From Karalla daura (Eukaryota; Chordata; Actinopteri; Chaetodontiformes; Leiognathidae): a stretch of 64,000 nucleotides of DNA. The notes beneath the pieces were generated by a model. That model saw nothing but the letters and a program-made list of their open reading frames with translations. It made no database searches and had not been told where the DNA came from. The DNA lies in NCBI GenBank assembly GCA_029224185.1, contig CM055205.1, positions 9,891,636-9,955,635 on the forward strand. The letters are read 5' to 3'. This document shows, piece after piece, positions 1 to 12,406 of this stretch. Position 1 is the stretch's first letter. Each line of letters opens with the position of its first letter. The translations under genes were made by a program, and so were the position numbers.

Positions 1-2812
1 GACAAAGAGGTCTAAAACCTTTACTGTGAGCGAGTGAGTGAGTGAGTGACTGGGTCAATGAAAGGACCATAACCGGACAAGCAGCACTTAACATTTCAGA
101 GACGGATGTGCCATTTAAACCAGAGGCCGGAGGACCCGCAGAGTCGTCCAAGCAACCGTTCAGGTTGGCAAGCAGAGGAATTCCTCACAGTCGGATGTTT
201 CATTCACAGATTCAGAGACGTTTCCCGAACACGCTTTTGTTCAATTTAACAAGTGTCTGGCTTTCCCTCCCCCCCTGTTTTGCCCCAGTGAAAACAAGGC
301 TTTTAGTCTGTTCATCCTAATAATGCCAGGGGAGGAGAGGAGAGGAGAGGAGAGGAGAGGAGAGGAGAGGAGAGGAGAGGAGAGGAGAGGAGAGGAGAGG
401 AGAGGAGAGGAGAGGAGAGGAGAGGAGAGGAGAGGAGAGGAGAGGAGAGGAGGAACTCTGTGTGTCTCTCACACTTGCAGGAGAAAGTGTCTCATCCGCA
501 GGAGACAGTCGAGGCACGGCTGTGAAACACTTTGCGGTAATGTAACCTGAAGCGATTAGAGGGCAGGACGTTAAAGTTGCCCGGGACGTTCTCTATCTGA
601 GGTAGAAACCTGCCTCTTTGAGGTCCAGGCTGGGACATACGTGGCCGTCCCGTGGAGATCACATCACAGCGGAGAGTTACTTCACCCTTTTTCCTTTCTG
701 TTTGCACCTGCGAGGGGAGGTCCTCCAGAAAGCGGCACATCTGTTTTACCCCCACCCCCTCACCCCATTACAGAGCAGGACTAATTAAAGGATCAGGGGA
801 AGTTAGCTGAGCGCCCCACACTGCACTGTATGGCTTAATTTAATTACAATAGATGAGCGCCGCCTTAATTGAGCACCATTGCGCAGTGAATTTCCCCCCC
901 TGCACATGGCACAGCTCTCAGTGTGATAAGAGCCGTCGCGTGTCATCAATCACAACAAATGCACAGCCGTGCCACGGGAACGATGCACACAGGAAGACAT
1001 ATGTGCACCCAATCCAAGTCTGGGATGTTCAGATTTTTATTTATTTATTTATTTATAATCCCCCTCATAAGACTTTTTGTCCAGCGACATAAAACAGGCC
1101 GTCACAGGACTCAGCTCTCCTCTAAAGTCCGTCCAGCACCGTGGCATCTGAAACCCGATCTGGGCACCTCGGAGCGCCGGCCCCTGCCTCCTCCGACAGA
1201 GAAATAACAACAACAGCAGAGTTTACTCCCGGCAGCCTGTCATGTCAGGGAGGGAGAATGTCACAGCTTAAAGACCACGGCTCCTCTTAAATGAGCAGCA
1301 CACACTGTGTAGGCCGGTGGGCGACATGCACTCTGGCATATACGTTACAAAAACACGTCTGCAGTCCCCGGAGGGAGGACGAGCTAAACGCAGAGAACTT
1401 TAAAGAGTCAAAGGGCCGATCGGAGCTGTCCTGGTGCGTGATGAGAGCACATGCGAGAGTCATGGCTCCGCAGCGGGATTTCCCTCTGCTGTAAACACTG
1501 GATAGCGTTGGCAGGCAGACCGCTGTGCTTCTCTAAACAACGACACAGAGAAGCACAGCCCGGTCCAAGGAGCTCCCACACATTATGCTCTGTCCACCAT
1601 GTGCCAGGCGCAGACACAGCTGGATGACAGCTGCTGGAGCGCAGCCGTCCCCGGGCCGGCTGCTCCTCAGAACAGACGGAAATCAACTGAGTGACCTTTG
1701 ACTCTGAGTCTATCTTCCGCCCCCCCCCCCCTCAAGCACTATGATTATTTATTCACTCCATTCAACCAGAACCAAACTGGGTACAGTTTGTTTAAGGGCA
1801 TATGAGCGCTACACATATTTAGCCCTGACAGAGGGAACAGCTATTACTTCCAGTGATCTCAGTGTTTACATGTAGCCTACATTCTGCAGCATATGGCACA
1901 TGGGCACTTACAAGTCCTGATGGAGGAGTTTCTAAACTACAGTGGGGGAGCTGCTCTACTCAGAGTTCAGAGTTTACCGCATGTGTGTCTAATGGGTGAG
2001 ACCACACCGGAGGACATAGAATTTAGTGCCTGGGATATTAAACATTTTGGAAAGTAAATATTGATCGCTGATTCTAAATATGCCATTAGTTTTTCTCTGG
2101 TGACTGAGATATGATATACCACTAACTGTTATGCAATTGACCAATCTCGAGCAAGAACTCATTGTTATTATCATCGCCTTTTTCGTAAGTAAAATGGTCA
2201 TATGTCATATTTGTCATGTGTATGACACTCATAATTGCAGTATGTCAAAAACAAAAGCTGCAAAAGAATAGTCTAAAATTCTAGAGGCCAAAAACTTTTC
2301 TCTATTCATCCCTTCATCTCCATTTAAAGCTACCACGTGAGACGTTTAGAAGTATTTCTGAATTATTAAGCTTACCGCGGTGCAGCACAGCAAACCAGTG
2401 TTTGACCACAAACCAACCAGCAGACACAGCAGCACACCGAAAAGTAATAAATCTAGCAGACATTAGACGTGTTTATGAGGGGATTTTCTTTTTTTAATGG
2501 CAATTAAGCCCTGTGGATTTCGACAAATTCAATTTAAGATTCTGATGACTGGATCAGCCAGGAGACGGGGGGAAATTGAACAGAGGACCCCGTGTTGTGA
2601 TGATGTATGGCATATGACCGTGGTAATTCCTGCATAAGCAACTTCTTGCTTAGTTTAATTGGCAAAATCCATCAAATGACTGCTGGCGTACGGCAATCAA
2701 AGCACATGATAGCGAACAACAAATCTCGTAGTAGCCGCAGCACAGATGCTCCCTCTCTAACTTTGGGAGACTTCTTTTTTTAAGTTGAACTATTGAGCAC
2801 ACACGCACTTAC
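1..2812 (-). other. kcnq4: kcnq4 intron 1 (partial, runs off left edge)
   Basis: This stretch lies downstream of the splice donor (minus-strand gtaagtgcg, just below 2813) of kcnq4 exon 1, so it is the beginning of intron 1 and continues past the window. I see no exon. It holds a pentanucleotide array at 331-453, short homopolymers and AT-rich unique sequence around 2000-2700. Small open frames here are not protein-like. Confidence 0.7.
331..453. repeat. (GGAGA)n pentanucleotide microsatellite
   Basis: About 24 nearly perfect GGAGA/GAGGA units. The minus strand (sense for kcnq4) is a C/T-rich polypyrimidine tract inside intron 1. The open frames on both strands are products of the repeat. 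Confidence 0.95.
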
Positions 2813-3114
2813 ATGAACGCGTGGTAGATGAACGCACATCCCCTGGGTCTCTCCAGCACGTTGTACAGACAGTTCTGCAGCTTTCTGAAGCGCTTGCTGG
2901 TGGCGGAGGAGTTGGCACGGGGGCCCGGGGGCCCGGGCAGCGGGGTGCCCAGCAGCCCGGTGCGGTGGGACGGGTGACCCCGCTCCGGCGTGGACGGCTC
3001 GCTGCGCTCCGTGTGGACGGCGGTCAGAGCCACGAACTCCACCCGCCGGTCGTCGCTCGGCGCCGGGGGCACCAGCATCCTGATGCCGCCGTTGTTGGAC
3101 GGACTTCCTAACAT
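2813..3114 (-). CDS. kcnq4: kcnq4 coding exon 1: N-terminus of a KCNQ (Kv7.4) potassium channel
   Basis: Kv7.4 is a voltage-gated potassium channel of the plasma membrane that carries M-type current. Only the cytoplasmic N-terminus and the start of S1 are encoded here. The frame opens at ATG 3112-3114 (MLGSPSNNGG), passes FVALTAV and GLLGTPLPGPPGP, which match the KCNQ4 N-terminus, and ends with KLQNCLYNVLERPRG followed by CAFIYHAF just before S1. The exon stops after two bases of a codon at a consensus donor, giving 100 codons plus 2 nt. The frame is open further upstream, but this ATG gives the family-like start. Odd point: the usually invariant Trp of the family motif ERPRGWAF is Cys (TGT, 2836-2838). 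Exons 2 onward lie left of the window. nfyc lies upstream in the same orientation, as in mammals, which supports the call. Confidence 0.9.
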
Positions 3115-3700
3115 GTCGCGGGAGGAGGAGGAGAAAAACTGCTGCACACGAGCTGGATCATCACACAGCGAAAAGTTTTGTTTGTTTTTTCTTAAGAAGA
3201 GGAAAAAGAAAAAGTGTTAAAAGAGTCAGAGCACGTGGATCGATACCATCGCGGGTTGTTTCCCCCGAGCGCGCGATTGATCGAAGTTATCTGGGAGTGG
3301 ACGCGCGGAAGAAGAGGTGCACTATTTGGGGACAAGTGCACCGAGCTGGACGGTGACCTTCAGAGATCATTGTTGACTCGGATGTTGAACGCGCACCAGC
3401 CCAAAGTTTGAACTGACCTCAACGGCGGACCTGGCAGCAAACTTTAAAGCGATCACTGACAAAGTCCTCGAAACGCGCGGCGCATCTGTGCTCTCCATAG
3501 GCATCCAGCTACAGCAGCCGGCATCCTGTCAGCTGCGTGTGGGGGAGAGAGACTCTGCCTCTTCTCTTCTCTGTGGTCCAGGCTGCTGAGCTCCTGCAGG
3601 CAGGCGGGGTGGAGCGCACACCAGTCAGCACCATTACTGCGTGATGTCAAGGATCGCATGCGAGCACAGTCCGAGGCCAGATGTTTGCATCTGCTCCGGA
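3115..3700 (-). promoter_or_regulatory. kcnq4: kcnq4 5' UTR and proximal promoter (approximate)
   Basis: GC- and CpG-rich sequence directly upstream of the kcnq4 ATG, with GAGGAGGAGGAG and AAGAAGAGGAAAAAG purine tracts. No TATA box or start site can be fixed from sequence. The region is assigned by position and composition only. Confidence 0.4.
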
Positions 3701-4139
3701 GATGTTTACTTTACAGAGGTGGGGTGGACACCTCTTCGACCCCTCCCCCACCACCTCGATCTGTGAGGTCACCCGGGTCCCCAAAATAGCTGGTAAGAGG
3801 TGTGTGTGTGTGTGTGTGTGTAAGTTAGGTAGCTTTTACTTTGAAAAGATGTATGCAGGAAACGCGAATGCACGTCGTTTACGCTGTCTCAAATTCAGAT
3901 GGGATTAAAGCTTAATTACGTGATTGAAACACGAGTTTATGTCGGTACTGTTTTGTTTTTGTTTTACTTGTCGGTGTAATTTGCACACAAATGAACAAAT
4001 CTGAAACTGATCAGGGCCGTAGTCATAATTCTGCCTTGGTGACAGAGAAGGAGTTTCCTTGTCTCTGAAGTTTCTCTGAAGAGTGAGTTTTGCTTGAACA
4101 AAAGAAATGGAGTTGAATTTCTTATAAACATTGTGTGAA

Positions 4140-4470
4140 AGGAATAAGCACTGCAGCCCTTTTCCAATCTATTCTGATGGTGGAACGAACTACCAAACAT
4201 CCCTCTCCATCTTCAAGAAGCTCCCGAAGACCCATGTTTTGTGAAAGCATCTTGTCTCCTAACTTTCATTTACCTACCCTTCCTCCTTCATTTACCTACC
4301 GTCATCCTTAAGTCTTTTTATCCTTCTCGTAATGCGCTGGGATGTGGCGTGAAGATTTTTTGTGCAGGAGATACAAGATGCTTGTATAAAATGACAAAGC
4401 TCCTCATATAACCCATTAATTTCAGCATGTAATGTAACTGTATTTAAAGACTCTGTTATGTGTATTTCAT
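4140..4470 (+). repeat. Diverged high-copy teleost interspersed repeat (tentative)
   Basis: The text gatggtggaacgaactacc, followed by catcttcaagaagctcccga and agacccatgttttg, resembles a repeat I have seen widely in fish genomes ("tggtggaacgagct ... aagacccatcttt"). The copy is decayed and its limits are uncertain. No terminal repeats or coding capacity seen. Confidence 0.35.
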
Positions 4471-4596
4471 TTCTGCCCATTGTTGCTTATCAGGATTGAG
4501 TCTATTCTTTCTGGCATCCTGTTAGTTCCAAAACAAACTTTTTCAGCGGCGAAGGATTGAATCCATGCTGAAACAGCCGAGACAGGTGCTGGGAGA

Positions 4597-4623
4597 GGGG
4601 GGGGGGGGGGGGGGGGGGGGGGG
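4597..4623. repeat. 27-nt poly-G run
   Basis: Uninterrupted G on the plus strand, preceded by gggaga. One of several unusually long G/C homopolymers in this window; actual length in the genome is uncertain because such runs are error-prone. Confidence 0.9.
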
Positions 4624-6221
4624 CAGGGCGACCCGGAGCAAAGCCTCATCATCAGTGGTACAAACCTTTCTATATCTATGACTGTGACACACGCTGAGGT
4701 CTGCGGTTATGACACAAATACTAGGGTTATGGAGCACACTGCCCTTTTGAGAGATCACCTGTCACGAGGGCCTCTGAGGAATGTGTATCGTGAGGTGGTC
4801 CCCACACTCCCCCTGGAACTCAAGGCATCATAAAATATGACGATAATACGCTGAGATCCAACTTCTCCGAACCGTCAGGTGCTGAACAGATGGATTTCTG
4901 TCTCAGATCCGGGAACAAATCGGTCTTCTTCTATCAGAAACCTCGTCCTGGTCTCTCTCTCAGGCCAATCGTTCCACGACTGTGAAGTTTAAGAGCAATA
5001 CACCGAGGTTATAAGTGGTCTGAGAAACTGAGCACATGTCCTGCAGGTTTCACAGTGATCCACAGCAACAGCAGAGGCAGGTAACTCCTGTGAACCATGT
5101 GCGTTCCTGTCCATTGTGGCCACTGCAGTTTATGGAGCACGCAGGTCTGTGGAATGACATGGGGGAATGCGGCTGGACTCTCTCACAAGTCACAAATCTA
5201 GACATTATTCCCAGGGCCTGTTCCCGTTGCATAACGTACCATTACTAATCCCGAGCTCTTTACTTAGAACCTCACGTATAGACTGATGGACTGACTGGTG
5301 GCTATGAAAGGGAATCACCCACTGACAGCTGAGCTTCTGAGGCAATGTGTTAATGCAGCTGGGGACTGGTTAACATGACAAATCAGCCAGAAATGTAAAG
5401 GCTCAGCCTCATGTCACCTGTCCTCTTCTCTCCGTGTAAGCAGATGTAAATAGCATTTTTCAATTTAGATGGAAATTGAATAAGAAAGATTGTAGATATT
5501 TCTTATAAATAGTGGAGAGGATGAGAATACATCCTATTACACCGTCCAAGTCTGAAATCAAATTAAACAAAGATGATTTTAAAAAAGACCCAAAGATATT
5601 CAATTTCTGATTACTTAAAACAATAAATCATCCAAAGGCTGCAGATTACAGTATCTTTGTGACGAATTCAACAAAGCACTGAATCAAATAATAAAGATTA
5701 TTAACTTTGACTACTCCTGCAGAAAGCAAGCTATAATGAAGTGCAGGCAGCACAGTTTTGAAGTCTCTGTGGTTAAAAGACAGGAAACAACATGTCACTC
5801 TCGTGACTGCTCCAGGTCTCTATCTACGTCTCAAATTATCTGATTTCTTCTCTCACTCTCAACAACGTCTGCAACAGAAGTTGTGGTTCACAGGGGGTGG
5901 GTACGCAAATGAAACTACTTCAAAAGAAGTTACTTCACCTGCACCTCGGCAGTGGTGCGTGCAGCTCTAGAATAAAGATGCAAAAACACCTCATGTCAAA
6001 CCAAGTAGTGAAAAAAATTACAGAAATCTTTCCTGTAAGGGGAAGTTATACGTGTCTTTTTAGAGTAGTGATGTAAATATGAATAACAGACTGATGAAAG
6101 ACAGGGAACTATTTCAGGGAGGAAGGTCAGTACAGTCCTGTAGAGCCTAACCACTTCACAACGGAGGAGGGACATCGTATCTAAACATCAACACAACTGC
6201 ATCCTGTAACGTCCCACTACG

Positions 6222-6261
<40 letters not shown>

Positions 6262-9065
6262 CTGGTTTCCTCCACCTCCTCTCCTCCTCTTCTCCGCAGT
6301 CCAAACCAGGCCAGGGCCTGGCGGTGAGGGAAGAAGGTGTCGACGGACAGGCCGGCCCAGCTCGCACCCTCAGGGATTTACATGAAAGTTTCCCCGAGGC
6401 TAAACCAGGCAGCCCCCTTCTTTCTATTACAGTACCAGCCGCGCTCCGGTGTTTCTCTCATCCAGCAATCAACACCTAGAGCTGGAGCCGGAGAGCGCGG
6501 CCTCCGGGATAAAGGCTCGTGACAACACACAACAGCTGAGCAAGGTCAGACTGTAAAATGTGAATGTCGAGCGGGATGGCTGAAATGTGCCCAAGCGGAC
6601 CTGAAGGAACGGGGGCTCGCACACTTCTCCTCTGTGGAGATTCGGTGGCGCTCAGGGTGGAATTACAGTCAGGGATGACCCACGGTGGACCCTCAGGGGC
6701 CCCGGTGTTGGGGTTGGAGGTGGGAGGGGGGGGGGGGGGGGGGTCAGGAGGGTGGGGGGCTGTGGTGCTCCCTTCACGCCCACCTCTCCCCTCTCTGTTG
6801 TTTTTCCACTGCGCTCCTCACTGCGAGGCATTCACTCACGCCCCACAGAGCCTGCTGAGCTCCGGGAGTCGACAGCCACTCAGGGAATCTATGGGAACTT
6901 AAAAATACTCACATCAGCAATTGTGTGTGTGTGTGTGTGTGTGCTACACATAGTACAGTGCAGGCCCGCGCCACCCCCCCACACCCCCCACCTTCTATTT
7001 CCGCTGCGCACTTGGACCTTTCCTTACGCCACTTAATGGCTTTCCCACACCGCACTGTTGTTTGCGTTTGTTTTATCTCCTTTCTCTTATCCTTTTATCC
7101 GTTTCCTCCTCTTGAACCCAGACTCCTTCTGGATGGAAATCAGAGGAAATAAGAGAAGAGGCGGATGAGCACGTCGATGTCCCGGGTTTATGCCGTGGTG
7201 TTCCCGGCTTTAGAGAGGGATGAGATGAAACCGTGACACGTTAAGGGGCCTGGTACCCCCCCAGCCCCCCGCTGAGCCACACACTGACCGTCACACTGGC
7301 GCTGTGGTGAAAGTGTCAGCTGGGAAGTGAGGCGTTCTTTTTCCGGTGCTGGTACAACCCTGAAACCCTGCGGCATGAATATGTACGTGTCAGCCACTAC
7401 ACACAGTGACTGAGTCAGGAAATTACAGCAGTTTGGGCTGAGACTTCACTCAGTGGCCCATTCATAACCAGTCAAAAGATCCTTTCTAAACTTGGGCCCA
7501 CTCTTAATGCTTTTACAGCAGTGAGAGAGGGAGTGAGTGAGTGAGCAGGAGTAAGCAGTGTGAAACAGCCATTTATAAGGGGCGGACTGCAGGACTGCAG
7601 AGTAGACGCTACCTCACTTTAGGTCAGGTCAAAAACAACCTTAACCAGTGCAAGTCTCAGCTAGAAAAACTGAAACGTGTCATAACCGGGCTGCTTTCAA
7701 TACACACAGAGGTGAGGCGGCTGCTCTGAAATGTCAAGGTCTATGGTGGAGGAGGAGGAGGAGGGGGTAAAAAAAAATCAGGTTTTGAAGTTTGCGTGAT
7801 TTGTGAACCCTTAAAAGTCATCCCTCACTATCTGAAGCTGAAAGAGGAGCCAAAACACTTCACAATGAAAAATCTCAGAGCAGAAAGTGCACTCGGCTAC
7901 TGCCTTAAAAGGGTTTTGCCTCTTTTTAAACCTGGGCCCTTTTTTTCAGGTTTTGTCACTTAAAGTGACTTATAGGTGCCAAATGGTTTTGTAGGTGGCC
8001 TCGGGCTCCAGATGGAAATGCGCCGGGAAGCGGATACCCAGGTTGTGAATCTGTTTCCCCCAGCAGAGGTGCCACCCGGACTCTGATCCTTGTTAAAGTA
8101 GTGAAAGCGATGTGAGACATAACACCAGGTCGGACAGTCCGTTGAACTCCTCCATTATTCCTATACCTAAACAATGTGCCAGGTCCTGGGAAAAGCATGT
8201 ATAATGTCTTGACGGTGATTAAAAGAAGCTCTGCCGACACCTCTGCAAAGGAGAAAAGAGGATCAAACGCAAACCCCATGTTAGTGAATGTCCACTCCTA
8301 TTATGGCTTTGTCCCTAACTTGCTGAGACCAAGCGGTGTTGTGGCCCAATCACAAGGTCCAGACTGCGGCCAAGGCAGTCAGCCCCAATTCATCTGGCCT
8401 GGGTTGCCTTGATCTGACCAGACGAGCCGGCCAAGAAAAATACCACCAGACAATCCTTTTCATGCTTGAGTTAAGCTCAAACATTCTCACAATCCTCGCT
8501 GCTCTTATTAGAAAGAGCCGAGCATGAGTCTGCACACATTAATGCAGTTATTGTTCGGCGATTAAGTCGATTAAGAGAGGGCCCTCCACACTTTGACTCA
8601 TGTTTACTCACCGGACGCACGGCGGGAATTCATCCTCGGCACGCCGTGACTGTGGGAGCGCCCCAGGAGCGACACCCCCGAAGCTTTCGCCTTTCACTGG
8701 ACACATTGTTGGATGTGCGACCTTTTGCTCGGCGCAGAGCGGGGACATTATGAGCACTCATTTTCTCTTCCGCCGTAATTACCTCTCTTCCTTTTGAGAT
8801 TTAGGTCGGATAAGGAATGTGGTCTGATCTCGCAGGAGCTGAGCAGTCTCCGGCCAAATAACTCGTGACTCCATTGTTAACTGCTCGGCCTTTGTAGTGC
8901 ACGGAGCTTTTCCAGCACTCGAGGAGGGCGGCAGAAATAAGATTAGTGGTCCGTGTTGTCTGGTTTTGGGGGTCATGTGGGTAGGTATCGATTGTGCACT
9001 TTTGCCAGTGCTACTCTACAGTTCTCTGCGCTCTAGGAACAACACTCCTGCTGTAGACTCTCAAA

Positions 9066-9144
9066 CTGTGTTAATAGTAATAGTAATAAATCAGTAATAA
9101 TAAGTAATAATAAGTAATAATAATAAGTAATAGTAATAAATCAG
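9066..9144. repeat. AT-rich (TAATAATAAG)-type tandem repeat
   Basis: Imperfect repeats of taataataag and tagtaataaatcag, beginning after gttaatagtaatag. Not associated with a gene. Confidence 0.75.
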
Positions 9145-9479
9145 TGGCTCGCGACAGCACATCAGAGGCACTTTCAGTTTCCAGGTCAGTGCTGCCCCCC
9201 TATGGCCAACAAGGAGAACAACACACACCTCTGAGTAACCCCAGCAATGCTCTGTGAGCCGGACTGTTCAGACGAATCTTCCCTCATGATTTTTCACTGG
9301 ATTCATGTTTTATTAGAGTTTTGACAGCACTGACAAAGGCTGTGATATTGTAGGCTTGGCTGGTGGAAACACAGGTTTAAGTTTGCCTCGAGTTCACACA
9401 CTCAATTCACCTAAAACAAAGGTTGCTACTTTATCGACTCAACAAAGTGCAATAAAAAAAAAACACTCGTAAGACAAGT

Positions 9480-10777
9480 TATGGTTTTTATTTTTTTTCC
9501 ACAAACAAATTTTGTTTACAAAAAAGAACGTCAAAAATAAACTTGTACCTATCTATTGCATGTCATGCTGGCAGTTAAAAACTACATGCAAAAAACAACA
9601 AGAACATGTATACCAATTGTAACTGTACAAAAAAAAAACACGGGGAAGGGATGAGGCCAAACTTTTCCCAAAAAAAAAAACCCATTTGTAATAAAAAAAG
9701 ACTTCTATAAAAAGTTTTTTTTTTCTTTTTTTTTTGCCTCCGTGTGAATCTTGTGTTTGTACATGAGACATGAACCGGGGCAGGAGACTGGGAAAAACAC
9801 CCGGGTAGAAAGGTGATGTGACACTGCATAGAGGCAGAGAGGCGTCCCCCTGCTCTCCAAACACAGGGGCGAGGAAAGAAAGAGCACGAGGAAAAGGTCT
9901 GATGAAGATGGAAGACTGCAGCGTGGAGGCTTGGGATACAAGCATAGTTAACTGTACACTTTGAAGCCCTGTCAACATAATGTCTCGCTTCATTGTCAAC
10001 GTAGAAAATGGTGCAAAAAGAGAAGATATGCAACATTATGGTTGAACGTTACGACCTCTTTTTGAGATACCTTCGACCGACTAGTTGTGAAAAGTGATGT
10101 CTGAGGTATATGACTTCATTTTATCAACTACATGAGAAACAATAAACAAGGTATGATTCATGTTTTCGAGGGTGGGAGGGGGTAGCAGGAGGTGTGGGAT
10201 CCCATGGCTACTGTCAGACATAGACGTATACCAGGAGCGTGTCACATAGAGAGGGTCACTCTCCTGCTCCATTTCCTAATAGAGAGCGGAGAGACGGGCG
10301 CCAGGAGAAACACACACGCACACACGCCTGCTTTTCAAGTTTTACAATTCGTAAGAGTTTGGACACGAGGCGAGAAAGAGACATTGGTGTCGACTGGTGT
10401 TGGGGACTGTGGCAGTGATGCACACTTTCTCTACAGATGTAGACACAAGAAACACAACAAAAGTGTCTTAGCATTGATGTGACTTAAGATGAGATCATGA
10501 CAGTCAATCAGTGTCCCTTTGTTTTTTCTTTTTCTTTTCGTTTTTTTAATCCAGTGTTTTCAATTTATTACTAAAAGAAACAAAGTGTTACAAGATTTAG
10601 GGTTCCCTTGTCTATCTGCGCAGCGCTTAAAAATGAAGTTGTCCAGCTTCCGCTTTTCCAAGTCGAGGGCGTCTGTCGGCGTCACGTGGGCTGGTATGCG
10701 TGTTTCATGTGGGAGGGAGGGGGGGTGAGGGGGGGGGGGGGGGGGGGGGGGGGGCGTGGGGGCGTCTCCGGCCAGGC
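9480..10777 (-). other. nfyc: nfyc 3' UTR (approximate end)
   Basis: Region downstream of the nfyc stop codon on the minus strand. A minus-strand AATAAA is present near 9486-9491 (plus-strand TTTATT) and another nearer the stop at about 10562-10567, so a short and a long 3' UTR are both possible. Homopolymer A/T runs cluster at 9650-9735. A 24-nt C-tract (transcript sense) sits at 10731-10754, just after the stop. The polyadenylation site is inferred, not proved. Confidence 0.5.
10731..10754. repeat. 24-nt poly-G (C-tract in nfyc mRNA, after stop)
   Basis: Uninterrupted G on plus, preceded by further G-rich sequence. In nfyc transcript sense it is a C-tract starting about 23 nt after the stop codon. 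Confidence 0.9.
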
Positions 10778-12202
10778 TCAGTCGGTGCTGACCTGCGTCA
10801 CCTGTGCGTCCGCCGTCTGATTGGTGGACTGGATGAACATGGGCTGGGTCAGCTCCTGTCCCGCCGGCATCGTCACCTGCTGGATCTGATACAACTGCTG
10901 CAAGAGCAGAGAGAGGCAGAGAGGGTGAGATGGACGGACGAGATGGAACCAGCGCCCCTGATGAGAGCACGGCAGGCGACAATGAACACGTCGCCTCTGT
11001 TACCTGTCCGTCAGTGAACTGGTTGAACTGCTGCTGTCCCTGCTGTACTTCTGTCTGTGTGATCTGCACATGAAACACAACAACAGTTCAATATCACTGC
11101 TCATAAAAGCATGACGGTCTCAGTATTTACGGTGCATATCTCCGCTGTGCTTACCTGCTGGGTGTTGGCCAGGGTCTGGATCTGTCCTTGGACCACTTGT
11201 GCTCCGGAGACGGGCTGAGCCAGGCGGATGTACTGCAGCTGGCCCGTGTTTAGCTGCACCTGCACCCGGCCGACACAGGGGGGAGACAGAGCTCGGTTTA
11301 GAGCAAAGGTCATTGGAGCGCAGAGGTCACAGCCATTTTCCAGCTCCTCGCCACACAGCGGGGAGAATCATTACCGCTCCCTCGGTGGATAGTTAACGCC
11401 TGCTTTGAGATTCCTATCAAAGAGTAAAGGACGTAGAACAGACTAGAGAACATCGCTGGGACGTCACACTAGACTGCACGCCTCCACCTAAGCTCTCCAA
11501 CCCTCCACTGATTCCGTCTTGCATTCATTTTCAGGCTGAGGTGATGTTCCTACCGGGATCTGCTGGATCTCTCCCGTGTTGGTGATGATCTGCTGCATGA
11601 CCTGCATGGTCTGGCCCTGGGCCTGGGCCGTCTGAGCCTGACCCTGGGCCGCCGCCGCCTGGACGATCTGCACCTGCTGGCCCTCGCTCACCTGCATGGC
11701 CACCGGTGCACTCTGACCCAGGGACAGACAAAAAGGGGAAAGGAGTTAAAGGCAGGAGGGGGTGGGGAGGGGGGGGGGCAGAAAGAAGGTAACGTGTTAC
11801 TTGTGGTAGAAGCGTGTCGTGTATCATTGACAACAATCCAGGAAATGGCAGAGCCGCTCAGTAAATTCTAACAGTGTGTTAAAAGATCAGCAGGCGAGCA
11901 CAAGGGAAGCGAGGACGTGACGGTGCAGCTTCTCTCGTGTCTGTCACACTATCTAGGAAAAGGCCACCCGATCTGAACTGCTGCTCGGCGGCCGCCCCTC
12001 CGGGCCCGAGCAGGACGGGGCGAGAGGCGGCCGCCGCTGTTGCTCAGTGGACAGGGAGATAGGAGTGCACGTGTGCGAGAGCGTGTTTACCGTGATGGGG
12101 GTGCCCTGTGACTGCACCTGCACTTGCTGCAACTGCTGCATGGTGGCACCCTGCAGCATCTGGCGGCCCCCACAGAACAGGATGGGAAAAAATGAGAGAG
12201 AG

Positions 12203-12235
<33 letters not shown>

Positions 12236-12356
12236 CAGACACACACACACAGAGTGAGAAAGCAGCAGCGGCAGCAGCAACACATCGACACGTGAGCGTA
12301 AGCGTGGAGAGCGTCAGCGGATGATTGAGAAGCCGAGGTGAAATGTCTGAGGCAGC

Positions 12357-12406
<50 letters not shown>

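Larger units (their letters stand above)
3701..9479. other. Intergenic region between kcnq4 5' end and nfyc 3' end
   Basis: No exon supported on either strand. Contents: a short (TG)n at 3800-3821, a diverged interspersed repeat at about 4140-4470, a 27-G run at 4597-4623, (TC)n at 6226-6257, an 18-G run at about 6724-6741, (TG)n at 6921-6942, and a TAATAATAAG-type AT-rich tandem at 9066-9144. The rest looks unique. Because kcnq4 starts at one end and nfyc ends at the other, kcnq4 enhancers could lie here, but none can be identified by reading. Confidence 0.6.

Noticed and set aside
10560..11078. Minus-strand open frame of 172 codons spanning nfyc 3' exons
   Set aside because: Only the ITQTEVQQGQQ part (11004-11063) is real coding; the remainder reads through an intron and UTR, partly in another frame.
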